This document shows, in pieces, positions 18,632-26,578 of a DNA stretch of 39,745 bases; the first letter of the stretch is position 1, and every line of letters starts with the position of its first letter. The stretch comes from Deltaproteobacteria bacterium RIFCSPLOWO2_12_FULL_60_19. GTDB lineage: Bacteria; Desulfobacterota; Binatia; UBA9968. The notes under the pieces were generated by a model. It saw only the letters and a list, made by a program, of their open reading frames with translations. It was not told where the DNA came from and did no database searches. The stretch lies in assembly GCA_001798595.1 (NCBI GenBank), contig MGSS01000008.1, forward strand, positions 1-39,745, written 5' to 3'. Both the position numbers and the translations under genes were made by a program.

Positions 18632-19132
18632 ATGCCTTCGGAAAAATTCGATCCCCTTAGCGGCTTCGCCGAGATCGAGCGGCTGGTCGCCAGGGTCTAT
18701 TTTCGCTTTTCCCATCTTTTTCTGGACCGGTCCGAGTTGCGGGATTTCTGGTGGGAGATGGCCCGGGAGGAAGAGCAGCACGCCGCCATCCTGCTCGCCT
18801 GCAAGGCGTTCATCGAAAACTACGATGACGAGAATCTCGATCCGAGCATCAGCCACGAGAAGGCCGCCGAAGTGACGGCGCAACTAACCAGCTATCTCAA
18901 TCGGGGCACGCCGTCGATCGGCGTCGAGGAAGCTTTCAAGATAGCTTTGGAGATAGAGACCTCGGAGATCGATGTGATCTACGGCAAGCTCTTGCAGCTC
19001 GGCGGGCCCAAGATCGCTCAGACGCTCGAGAACATAGGAGTCCCCGCCAGCGTGCAGCGACAAAAGCTCAAGGCGGCCCTGCGGCGTTTCTGCAGCGACC
19101 CGGAACTCCTCGCGGCAGCCCAGGCGCTCTGA
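18632..19132 (+). CDS. Small ferritin-like protein, second of the pair
   Basis: 166 residues, helical and soluble. REEEQHAAILL gives one ExxH motif, and ALEIETSEIDVIYGKLL another acidic helix, consistent with a diiron ferritin-like or rubrerythrin fold without the C-terminal rubredoxin part. It begins 3 bases after the preceding gene and is therefore almost certainly co-transcribed from the same sigma-54 promoter. The two proteins may act as partners. The function is not further assignable. Confidence 0.65.
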   Translation: MPSEKFDPLSGFAEIERLVARVYFRFSHLFLDRSELRDFWWEMAREEEQHAAILLACKAFIENYDDENLDPSISHEKAAEVTAQLTSYLNRGTPSIGVEEAFKIALEIETSEIDVIYGKLLQLGGPKIAQTLENIGVPASVQRQKLKAALRRFCSDPELLAAAQAL

Positions 19133-19217
19133 GTTCAGCGTACGCATTTTGCGCCTCTCTCAAGTGTTTCTCTGTTACAGTTGCGCCCCTGTCACCCCCG
19201 CGCCTCTTCGTTTCAGC

Positions 19218-19243
19218 GTTGACTCGCGTCTACGCGAGTCAAC
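19218..19243. other. Perfect hairpin between convergent genes
   Basis: GTTGACTCGCG (19218-19228) and CGCGAGTCAAC (19233-19243) are perfect complements around TCTA. It lies in the 212-bp gap between the + strand ferritin-like gene and the end of the - strand operon. No T-run follows on either strand, so it is not a standard intrinsic terminator, though the location suits transcript ends from both sides. Nothing else is seen in this gap. Confidence 0.5.
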
Positions 19244-19344
19244 GAATGACCAGGAACAAACAACAGAGAGCCGTGTTTTTGCCTGATGGCAACCTGCCTT
19301 TTCCGGAACCCAGGAAAAACGCTTCCTGGAAGGACCGGTTTTGT

Positions 19345-20286
19345 TTATATTATAGTCGCCGCGCGAGTGGACAAAGGACAGGCGCGATACAGGTCGGCGC
19401 ACTGGCGGCAGAGGCCGTGGTTGGGACGCCATCGGGGGAAGTCGCGCGTCAGCTCCGCAAGGGCGTGCGCGGGCAGGCGATCGGGCTCCGGCTCGAAGTC
19501 GTGCGTCGGAAAGCCGCAGAGCGCGCAGCGGCTGCCGGGATGGGGTTTTGCAGAAGGGGCGCCGAGCGAGCCTCGCGGATCGTAGGCAAAAGCCACAAGC
19601 CCGGCGTGGGAAGGCGCTTCGGCGTCGAAGAAACGGCTGAAGACTTGTTCCGTCTCCGCTCCGAACATGGAAAACGCGCGGGAGAATTCCAGCAGGCGCT
19701 CGACGCGCGCCGATTCACGCGCCCATCCGCGGCGCGCCAGGCGGCCGTCGATGGTCGCGTCCCACAGGATGCGATAGCGATCGGCCAGCAGCCGGTCGTG
19801 CGTCGGCCCTCCCTCCGCCGCCGGCAGCGTCGGCTCGTAGCCGAAGCCCGGATCGAGCATGTCCGCGAGGTGCAGCAATTCGTGGCGCAGCAACGCGAGC
19901 AAGCTTGTGGAATCCAACAACGACTGAGGCTGCAAGAAAATACCCGCGGCCGCTCGCTCGATCCCGTTCGCCTGTGGATTTACAAACAACTCGGCCCCTT
20001 CCTCTTTCTTGCCCGGCGCGCGCGCGACCAGGCAGCGCGCCAGGTTGCGCGCTAACAGCGGCTGCTCGCCGATCGCCCGATCGATCGGCGCGGCGAGGTC
20101 CAGGCGCTGAAACCATTCCTGGTCGAATTTTTGAAAGGCGCTATCGCGCTGGTCGGGATCGGCGATGGCGTAGAGACGGTTGCGCTCGCGCTGGAATTCC
20201 CGCTCGCGCTCGTGGCCGCGGAGCGCGTAGAACAGAGCGTCTTCGACGAAGCGCGGCTCGTAGCGAATGAAATCCGTCGCGGTCAT
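19345..20286 (-). CDS. Unknown protein with HExxH motif and C-terminal CxxC pairs
   Basis: 313 residues, not recognised as a named family. Around the middle, LRHELLHLADM is a gluzincin-like HExxH motif followed by an acidic/tyrosine stretch. Near the C-terminus CALCGFPTHDF and CRQCADLYRAC form paired CxxC motifs that could bind zinc or iron. No signal peptide or membrane segment is seen, so it is cytoplasmic. It begins one base after the TorD-type chaperone stop and is last in the molybdoenzyme operon. A role in maturation of that enzyme, such as a protease or metal carrier, is inference from position only. Confidence 0.6.
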   Translation of the reverse strand: MTATDFIRYEPRFVEDALFYALRGHEREREFQRERNRLYAIADPDQRDSAFQKFDQEWFQRLDLAAPIDRAIGEQPLLARNLARCLVARAPGKKEEGAELFVNPQANGIERAAAGIFLQPQSLLDSTSLLALLRHELLHLADMLDPGFGYEPTLPAAEGGPTHDRLLADRYRILWDATIDGRLARRGWARESARVERLLEFSRAFSMFGAETEQVFSRFFDAEAPSHAGLVAFAYDPRGSLGAPSAKPHPGSRCALCGFPTHDFEPEPDRLPAHALAELTRDFPRWRPNHGLCRQCADLYRACPLSTRAATII

Positions 20287-20287
20287 G

Positions 20288-21079
20288 TTATTCCATCTCG
20301 TCCGGCTCGGCGGCGCCGGGCATCGCCGGGCATGAATCCGTGCCGCAGGCCATCGGCACCCGGTCGTCGGTCGCCGGCCTGAGGCTCAAGCTTCTCGGCC
20401 CCAACGGGACGTTCCAGCGGGCGCACTCGCGGGCTATCAGATGGCGAGCCAGTTCGCCCAGGGCATGGTAAAAGCCGCTCTGATCTTCGCGCGCGAGCTT
20501 ATTGGCGAAGGCGGGCAGAAAGCGCGCCAGATGATCGCGCAGGAACAGGCGCTCCGCCTTGCGCGTCTCCTCCAGCATGGCAGCATCGTCGCGCTCCAGC
20601 GCGTAGGCCTCTTTCAGGGCGAGAAACGCCAGAAACTCGCACTCGCAGCTTACGTGGTCGGCCCGCTCGTGCTCCGCCCGGTTCAGCGCGAGACCGAAGG
20701 CGTTGTAGAAGCCGTGCAGATCGCCCAACTCCTGCGGCTGCTGGAACAGCGCCTCCGCGCCGTATTCCGTCTCGTACGGCGGCACGCCGCTGCGCGCGGT
20801 GTGGCCGAAGAGACGGCGATGAGAGGCCATTACGGTGAGGAGCGAGGCGTGAGCAGTGAGGCCCAGGCAAGCAGCCGCAAGGCCCGACTCCTGATCGGGA
20901 TCGAGGAGCGCCGCCGCTTCGGCCAGGGCCGCCGATCGGTCCTTCGAGCAGAGACGGGTAATCGTTTCCTCTTCCGGCGGGCGAAAACCGAGCGCCAGCG
21001 CGCTATACAGAACGGCGCGGCTAAGCGCGGCGTCGATTTCAGCGGCCTGCAGATTGGCTTTGAAAGTTTCAGGTTCCAT
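20288..21079 (-). CDS. TorD/NarJ-type chaperone for the molybdoenzyme
   Basis: 263 residues, all-helical. It has the TorD-family features of a long N-terminal helical part (LSRAVLYSALALGFRPP), the motif VPPYETEYGAEALF and later DHVSCECEFLAFLALKEAYAL. Such proteins bind the unfolded catalytic subunit and its Tat signal and hold it until cofactor insertion. The variant with PPYETEYG is typical of chaperones for type II enzymes (SerD, ClrD, DdhD-like). ATG 21079 has AGGAG 8 bases upstream. The C-terminal tail ends MACGTDSCPAMPG, with two cysteines. It follows the beta subunit across a GTTCAA repeat. Confidence 0.85.
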   Translation of the reverse strand: MEPETFKANLQAAEIDAALSRAVLYSALALGFRPPEEETITRLCSKDRSAALAEAAALLDPDQESGLAAACLGLTAHASLLTVMASHRRLFGHTARSGVPPYETEYGAEALFQQPQELGDLHGFYNAFGLALNRAEHERADHVSCECEFLAFLALKEAYALERDDAAMLEETRKAERLFLRDHLARFLPAFANKLAREDQSGFYHALGELARHLIARECARWNVPLGPRSLSLRPATDDRVPMACGTDSCPAMPGAAEPDEME

Positions 21080-21094
21080 GGGGTTCGCTCCTAC

Positions 21095-21222
21095 GGTTCA
21101 AAGTGGTTCAACATGGTTCAAAGCGTTCAAGTCGTTCAACATAGTTCAAAGTGGTTCGACGTCGTTCAAAGGCCTTGAACAACCGTTGAACAATTTTAAA
21201 CCAGGCTTGAACATTTTGAACT
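21095..21222. repeat. GTTCAA/TTGAAC fold-back repeat before the chaperone gene
   Basis: The + strand shows GGTTCAAAGTGGTTCAAC, ATGGTTCAAAGC, GTTCAAGTC, GTTCAACATAGTTCAAAG and similar words, then after the centre GGCCTTGAACAACCG, TTGAACAATTTT and TTGAACATTTTGAAC. The two halves are reverse complements word by word, so the RNA could fold into a long hairpin. It fills the gap between the beta subunit and TorD genes. Confidence 0.8.
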
Positions 21223-21244
21223 CTCCGCGCTCGATCATTCGGCC

Positions 21245-22510
21245 TTAGATCGAATTCGCATGCTTTCCCGGCCGCACGTGAAGCGGCTCGTCGATGGTCG
21301 TGCGGAAGATCTCCTTGCCGTCCTGGCCGTAGGCGATCACGGTGTCGTTGTAGAGCGTGATCTTCCGGCCCCTGAGCGTCGCCTCGTAGACCTTCGGCCC
21401 TTCCTTGATCTGGTAGCGGAAAATAATCCGGTTGGAGCGGCGGAAGAGCTGGAGCACGGCGAGCAGCTCGCGATCCGGGTAGGTGTAGCGCTCGATCGCC
21501 TCGTCGACGCCGGGGCCGAACATCTGTCTTAGATAGTCGCGGGGCACCCAGCGCGGCGGAATGTAAAATCCGTTCGGCGACGTGCCGAACTGCGGATAGA
21601 GCGGCAGCGCGACCTTCGCCACGTGGATCATGTAGTAGAGCGGGTTGTAGCGGTCCTCCGTCCAACTGCCGTCGCGGTTCATCTTCACCAGCCCCTGCAT
21701 GCGGATCTGGCCGATGCAGGCGGTCATGCAGCGCGTCTCCATCGGCTGGCCGCCGGTCTCCGGATCTTTCCCCTCGACGCGCGGATAACAGGCAATGCAT
21801 TTCTCCGACACCCGCGTGTTGCCGCGATACATCGTCTTCTTGTACGGGCAGGCCTCGACGCACTTGCGATAGCCGCGGCACTGCTCCTGATCGATCAGCA
21901 CGATGCCGTCCTCCGGCCGCTTGTAGATCGCCTTGCGTGGGCAGGCGGCCAGGCAGGCGGGATAGCTGCAATGGTTGCAGATGCGCGCGAGATAGAAGAA
22001 CCAGGTTTTGTGCTCGGGCAACTCGACGCCTTCTTTATCCAGCTCGCCGCGCACGCCCTTCTTTCCGACCGGATTGTCCTCGTAGATATTCGGCGAGTTC
22101 CACTCCTCGTCGGTCGGAAGATAGCCCAGCACGCGCGCGCTGTCGGGCGTGAGCATCTTCTGCGCCTCAAAGACGGTGATGCCGTCGAACTTGCCGTAGG
22201 GTTGTTTTTTATCGGCGCCGGGCTTGCCGGACCAGTTCTGCGCGCCGGGATTCGCTTTCTCCAAAAGCTCCAGGGTCTTCATGTCCCAGAACTGCGGGTA
22301 GCCGCCGTAGGGCTTGGTCTCGACGTTGGCCCACCACATGTGCTCCTGGCCCTTGTTGAAGGTCCAGGTGGACTTGCACGCCATCGTGCAGCTCTGGCAG
22401 GCGATGCAGCGGTTGATGTTGAAGACGAAGGCGAACTGGCGCTTGGGGAAAGCCGCCTCATACGGGTAGTTCATCTCCCGCCCGATCTGCCAGTTGTGAA
22501 CGTTTGCCAT
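21245..22510 (-). CDS. Iron-sulfur (beta) subunit of a NxrB/NarH-like type II molybdoenzyme
   Basis: 421 residues. It has four Cys clusters: NRCIACQSCTMACKSTW (Cys35, 38, 41, 45), CNHCSYPACLAACP, CRGYRKCVEACPYKK and KCIACYPR...CMTACIGQIR. In the third, the second Cys position is Tyr (NarH has Trp), so one cluster is probably [3Fe-4S]. Stretches such as GKFDGITVFEAQ and NVETKPYGGYPQFWD recall nitrite oxidoreductase NxrB and relatives. It passes electrons between the catalytic subunit and the heme subunit. There is no signal peptide, so export would be with the Tat-tagged partner. ATG 22510 is preferred (AAGGAGG just upstream); it overlaps the stop of the small upstream gene. Confidence 0.9.
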   Translation of the reverse strand: MANVHNWQIGREMNYPYEAAFPKRQFAFVFNINRCIACQSCTMACKSTWTFNKGQEHMWWANVETKPYGGYPQFWDMKTLELLEKANPGAQNWSGKPGADKKQPYGKFDGITVFEAQKMLTPDSARVLGYLPTDEEWNSPNIYEDNPVGKKGVRGELDKEGVELPEHKTWFFYLARICNHCSYPACLAACPRKAIYKRPEDGIVLIDQEQCRGYRKCVEACPYKKTMYRGNTRVSEKCIACYPRVEGKDPETGGQPMETRCMTACIGQIRMQGLVKMNRDGSWTEDRYNPLYYMIHVAKVALPLYPQFGTSPNGFYIPPRWVPRDYLRQMFGPGVDEAIERYTYPDRELLAVLQLFRRSNRIIFRYQIKEGPKVYEATLRGRKITLYNDTVIAYGQDGKEIFRTTIDEPLHVRPGKHANSI

Positions 22511-22839
22511 CATTCCCTCCTTAACACCGTGTTCGTGCTCGTGGCTCGTGCTTCCGGCGAACACGAATCACGATCACGAATAACGACCGTTCCCCATACG
22601 GCGAGGCATTCATCAACGATCGATTCGATCGCTGTTTCGCCGAGACTTTGATATGCCCCGTGGGCGCCGCCGTAAAACGGATTCTTAAACAGGCTGAGAA
22701 TCTGCCGGCGGTCGTGTCCCATGCGCGCGAACTCCTCCGCGAAGACGTAGGCCATCTCCGTCGTCGCCTCGGCGTCGGCCGGCAGCATCACGCCCACCAG
22801 CATGTTCGGATCGGTCGGATCGGGATCGTTATACGGCAC
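22510..22839 (-). CDS. Small unknown protein between catalytic and beta subunit genes
   Basis: 109 residues, not recognised. GTG 22839 has GAGGAG 7 bases upstream, and its TGA stop overlaps the beta-subunit start region (ATGATG), indicating translational coupling. It is acidic, with no signal or membrane segment. The first 85 residues look folded (LVGVMLPADAEATTEMAYVF, RRQILSLFKNPFYGGAHGAY, IVDECLAVWG), while the last about 20 are low-information. Its position inside a structural-gene operon suggests an assembly or accessory role, which is inference. Confidence 0.7.
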   Translation of the reverse strand: MPYNDPDPTDPNMLVGVMLPADAEATTEMAYVFAEEFARMGHDRRQILSLFKNPFYGGAHGAYQSLGETAIESIVDECLAVWGTVVIRDRDSCSPEARATSTNTVLRRE

Positions 22840-22861
22840 AGTCGCTCTCCTCCCTCATCTC

Positions 22862-22968
22862 GGTTCAAAGTTGTTCAAGTTGGCTCAACATGGTTCAAAG
22901 GTTCAAAGTGGTTAAACATGGTTCAAACGCCTTGAACAACCGTTGAACAATTTTGAACCTTTTGAACT
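22862..22968. repeat. GTTCAA/TTGAAC fold-back repeat after the catalytic subunit gene
   Basis: Left words are GGTTCAAAGTTGTTCAAG, GGCTCAACATGGTTCAAAG, GTTCAAAGTGG and CATGGTTCAAACG; right words are CCTTGAACAACCG, TTGAACAATTTTGAACC and TTTTGAAC. The same words and the CCTTGAACAACCGTTGAACAA core occur in the 21095-21222 copy. It ends at the stop codon of the catalytic subunit. Confidence 0.8.
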
Positions 22969-22969
22969 C

Positions 22970-25900
22970 TTACTCTTTGACTTTTGTTAACTCCCCCGCC
23001 AGATACTTCTTCATAAAGTCGTTCTCGTTGTCCGGCGTGAATCCGGTCGTCGCCGGCTTCCAGATTCCCTTGCCTCCCATGCCGCCGTCCTCGGCTTTGG
23101 TCACGCGGACCAGCGTCTCCTTAGGCACGGTGTTGATCGCGTGGTTGTCGGCCTCGCCGCCGAAGATAAAGCTCATCGAGACTTTGGCTTTGTGGAAGAG
23201 CGTGTCGGTCTGGTGCATCGGCATGTGCCAGTTGCGCGTGACCGATTGCTGCGAGCCGTAGCGCAGATTTGCCTGGTAGCCCGTGTTCTCCGACAGCGCG
23301 CGGCCGTCGGGCCGGGTCTCGTGCGCCTTCACGCTCTTTTCCGTCGCGATAAACGGCGCGTGCTTCATCATGACGATGTTGTAGGGGTAGGCGTGGTTGT
23401 ATTTCACCCGCAGCATGCAGCGTGAGACTTTGTAGAAAGGATCGTCGGGCTTCGCCCCGAGATAGGGGCGGTCGGCCGGGTTGGCGTCCACATAGACGTA
23501 ATCCCCATCGTTGATCCCCAAGTCCCGCGCCGCCTGCGGGTTCATGTGGAGCTGGTGCTCTCCCACCGACGGCGCCCGCTTGTCGATGCGGTAGGGATCG
23601 CCGAAGTTGGAATCGTAGACCATGTGCCAGTCCACGTTCGACCAGCTCGAATGGACGCGGTGGCGCGTTTTGGGCGTCAAGCAGTAGAATTGAAAGCCTT
23701 TCTCCCAGAGGAAGTTCTTGGTCTCTTTGACCTTGCTCCACGGCATCTTGACGTTGCGGATCGTGCGGTCGTCCCAGTGCTCGGCGCTGAGCGGGATGCC
23801 GTAGTCTTCGGGACGAATATACGGGTTCGAGCTGACGATCACGTTGGGCAGGTGCGGCGTCGCCTCGGGCGCCTCGCGGTGGACGATGAAGTTCTCGCCG
23901 TACTCGATCGCCTCCGGGATGTCGGCGTAGGCGTGGAGCCGGCCGGTGTCGGTGTGGAACGGCTCGCTGTCGTGCACCTGCTCGTAAAACGGAATGCGCG
24001 GGTAGGTGCGGAAGTTCATCAGACAGCCGCCCGGAGGGCCGTACTTGCCGGCCATGATGTCGGCAAGCTTGTAGCCCGCGGTCGTTGTGCAGGTGTCGAG
24101 CAGCCGCTGGATGTAAATCCCGCGCTTGTCGGGCGCGGCGAAGGCGAAGTAGTCGCGGAAGCGTTTGTCGCCGGTCAGGTCGCCCAGGGCGTTGGCGATC
24201 CCCGCCAGGATCACGAGATCGTCTCTGCTATCGAAGACCGGCGGTATGCCGCCCTTCCAGATCTGCAGAAATGGATTCGAGCAGCTCGCGGTGATCTCCA
24301 GCCCCTCGAACTCCAGCCAGCTATTGGCCGGCAGCGCGATGTCGGCGTATTCGATCGACGCGGTCATCTGGATGTCGATCGAGACGATCATCTCTACATT
24401 GGGATTGACGTTCTTGATCATCTCGTAGGCCCACTTGGCGTTGTTGATGAGGTTGACGTTGGAGAAGATCATCGCCTTGGTCGGCGTCGGCATGTGCGTG
24501 TCGCCGGTGAAATTCTTGCGCCCGAACTTCGGCGTCTCGACGATCAGCGCCTTGTCGCCGTGGTTCCAGTAGGCCGGCTCCTCGTCTTTGGTGTAGGCGT
24601 GCGCGTGGACCTCTTTGCCGTGCGCTTTCGGATTCAGGTTGATCTCGAAGGGATCTTCCGCCACCCAGCCCTTGAAGCCGGGTCCGGTCCAGGGCGAGCC
24701 CTGGAAGAGCGCCGCTTTATAGTTGCCCGCCCAGGTGTGGCAGCCGGCCCCGGGCTTGCCGATGTTGCCCGTCAGCATGAGCGGCAAATATGCCGCGCGG
24801 TTCATCTCGGTCGCGTGGAACCAATGGTTGATTCCCTCGCCCTGGTGGATCGCGACCGGTTTCATCGTCGCGATGTCATGCGCCAGCTCCTCGATCATCT
24901 TTTTCGGCGCCTGCGTGATCTCGGCCACCGTGTCGAGATCGTAGTCTTTGAGATGGGTCTGGTAGAGCGTCCAGAGCGTGGCGGCCTCGACCTCTTTGCC
25001 GTCGACCAGCTTGACTTTAAATGTTCCTTGCAGCGCCGGCGCCAGCCCTTTCTTCGCCATCGTCTCGCCCACGTCGTCGCGGGTAAGCGCGACCGGGCCG
25101 TTCTTCTTCTCGTCCCAAATCACATAGTCGCCGAGCTTGGCGTGCTGCTCGCGCGTGAGCCCCTGGATCTTCATCGAAGGGCCGTCGGCTGAAAGGGGAG
25201 TCTTGTAACCGGGAAAGATTTCATGGGCGCGAAGCCGCTGCAAATTATCCGTGCGCACCAGCAGCGGGAAGTCCGTGAAGCGCTTCACGAACGTCTCGTC
25301 GTACCACTTGTTGTCGATCATCAGCCTGGTGATCCCCAGCCAGAGCGCGGCGTCTGTGGTCGGCCGGATCGGGAGCCAGTAGTCCGCCTTGGTCGAAGGG
25401 GGACCGTACTCCGGCGCGATCACGACGATCTTCGCGCCGCGCTCCATGCATTCGATGAACCAGTGGGAATCGGTAAGCTTGTTCTCGACCAGGTTTTTCC
25501 CGTCCATGATGATGAGCTTGGAGTTGCGCAGGTCGTTGAAGTCGCAGTCCGAGGCCTGCAGCCCGTGCACCCACGGATGGCCGGGCGCCTGGTCGCCGTG
25601 CCAGGTGTAGTTCGAGAAGTTGCGGCCGGCCAGCGCCTTGTCCGGACCGACGCCGCGGACTTTGGCGTCGAGCAGCGCGAGAGAATTATTGAGCCGGTAC
25701 ATGCCGTACTTGCCGATCACGCCGAGCAGCCCCATGCCGCCGCGCATCTTGATCGTGCGCGTGCCCGCGCCGCCCATCGCCTTCACCATTTCGGGCTGGT
25801 AGCCGTGCGCCAGGAGGCGCTTGGCCCCTTCGTCTCCGCTGTAGCGGGTGGAGATCGCGTTCAACGCCTTCGCGATATTCTGGAAGACATCTTCCCAGGA

Positions 25901-26440
25901 GATCTGCACGAACTCGTCCTGGCCGCGGCTGTCGAACATGTATTTCGTCTTATTCTCCGGCGTCAGCTCCGGAAAGCCGGCGTCGGCCCAGGCTTTCCAG
26001 CCCTTGCGCACGATCGGGTGTCTCAGACGGTACGGGCCGTAGAGCACGCGGTGGAAGGTGTAGCCCTTCGCGCACTGGCGCGGGTTCCAATTCGCCGTGG
26101 CGTGGTTGCCGTAGAGATCGGCGTACTTCTGATAGTCGTAGGTGTTGCCGAGGCGGGTGACGATGCCGTTTCTGACGAAGGCGCGCACGCGGCAGGCGTG
26201 GGTGTCGTTCGGCGAGCAGACCCAGTCGAAGGCGCGGTCGTACTTATACTGGTCGCGGTAAATTTTCTCCCAGGCGCGATCGATCGAGCCGGCGAGAGGA
26301 TTCTCGCCGGGCCGCGCGGCCGCCAACAGACGGAGCGGCAGGGCCCCGCTCAGGGCCGCGGCGCTTGTTCCCGCGCCCATCCATCGCAAAAAATCGCGGC
26401 GGGTCACCCCGGTCAACTCGTCTCTTTTTTCATCGCTCAT
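22970..26440 (-). CDS. Molybdenum catalytic subunit, NxrA/NarG-like type II DMSO reductase family
   Basis: 1156 residues. A twin-arginine signal (TRRDFLRWMG, then an Ala/Leu-rich segment) indicates export by Tat. The N-terminal cluster motif is C75-x3-D79-x3-C83 with C123 following, in place of the HxxxCxxxC of NarG; an Asp ligand in this position is, to my recollection, also seen in Nxr-type enzymes. YTWHGDQAPGHPW holds the candidate Mo ligand Asp283, aligned with the NarG Asp. Other stretches (TRYSGDEGAKRL, YGPYRLRHPIVRKGWK) recall NxrA of Nitrospira-like organisms. The substrate could be nitrite/nitrate, (per)chlorate, selenate or a hydrocarbon, and cannot be decided here. ATG 26440 has AGGAG 8 bases upstream. 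Confidence 0.92.
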   Translation of the reverse strand: MSDEKRDELTGVTRRDFLRWMGAGTSAAALSGALPLRLLAAARPGENPLAGSIDRAWEKIYRDQYKYDRAFDWVCSPNDTHACRVRAFVRNGIVTRLGNTYDYQKYADLYGNHATANWNPRQCAKGYTFHRVLYGPYRLRHPIVRKGWKAWADAGFPELTPENKTKYMFDSRGQDEFVQISWEDVFQNIAKALNAISTRYSGDEGAKRLLAHGYQPEMVKAMGGAGTRTIKMRGGMGLLGVIGKYGMYRLNNSLALLDAKVRGVGPDKALAGRNFSNYTWHGDQAPGHPWVHGLQASDCDFNDLRNSKLIIMDGKNLVENKLTDSHWFIECMERGAKIVVIAPEYGPPSTKADYWLPIRPTTDAALWLGITRLMIDNKWYDETFVKRFTDFPLLVRTDNLQRLRAHEIFPGYKTPLSADGPSMKIQGLTREQHAKLGDYVIWDEKKNGPVALTRDDVGETMAKKGLAPALQGTFKVKLVDGKEVEAATLWTLYQTHLKDYDLDTVAEITQAPKKMIEELAHDIATMKPVAIHQGEGINHWFHATEMNRAAYLPLMLTGNIGKPGAGCHTWAGNYKAALFQGSPWTGPGFKGWVAEDPFEINLNPKAHGKEVHAHAYTKDEEPAYWNHGDKALIVETPKFGRKNFTGDTHMPTPTKAMIFSNVNLINNAKWAYEMIKNVNPNVEMIVSIDIQMTASIEYADIALPANSWLEFEGLEITASCSNPFLQIWKGGIPPVFDSRDDLVILAGIANALGDLTGDKRFRDYFAFAAPDKRGIYIQRLLDTCTTTAGYKLADIMAGKYGPPGGCLMNFRTYPRIPFYEQVHDSEPFHTDTGRLHAYADIPEAIEYGENFIVHREAPEATPHLPNVIVSSNPYIRPEDYGIPLSAEHWDDRTIRNVKMPWSKVKETKNFLWEKGFQFYCLTPKTRHRVHSSWSNVDWHMVYDSNFGDPYRIDKRAPSVGEHQLHMNPQAARDLGINDGDYVYVDANPADRPYLGAKPDDPFYKVSRCMLRVKYNHAYPYNIVMMKHAPFIATEKSVKAHETRPDGRALSENTGYQANLRYGSQQSVTRNWHMPMHQTDTLFHKAKVSMSFIFGGEADNHAINTVPKETLVRVTKAEDGGMGGKGIWKPATTGFTPDNENDFMKKYLAGELTKVKE

Positions 26441-26453
26441 AGCTCTCGCTCCT

Positions 26454-26574
26454 GTTCAGTTTCAAAGAGTTCAAAGTTGTTCAAGGTTGTTCAAAGGGTT
26501 CAACGTTGTTTAAGATTACTTAGGGCTTCAAAACAATTTTGAACCATGTTGAACTATTTTGAACCCCTTGAACG
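26454..26574. repeat. GTTCAA/TTGAAC fold-back repeat between cytochrome and catalytic genes
   Basis: Left: TGTTCAGTTTCAAAGAG, TTCAAAGTTGTTCAAGG, TTGTTCAAAGGG and TTCAACG. Right: GGGCTTCAAAAC, AATTTTGAACCATG, TTGAACTATTTTGAACC and CCTTGAACG. This is the third copy in one operon. It separates the fused cytochrome gene from the catalytic subunit gene. Confidence 0.8.
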
Positions 26575-26578
26575 ACTT

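Noticed and set aside
21095-22968. CRISPR array from repeated GTTCAA words
   Set aside because: Words are 6-9 bases with no fixed repeat-spacer spacing, and the two halves are inverted; no cas genes are present.
23546-25192. Open frame of 548 codons on the + strand inside the catalytic subunit gene
   Set aside because: It lies fully antisense to an NxrA-like protein with strong motifs; the composition is shadow-like and no ribosome site or family motif was seen.
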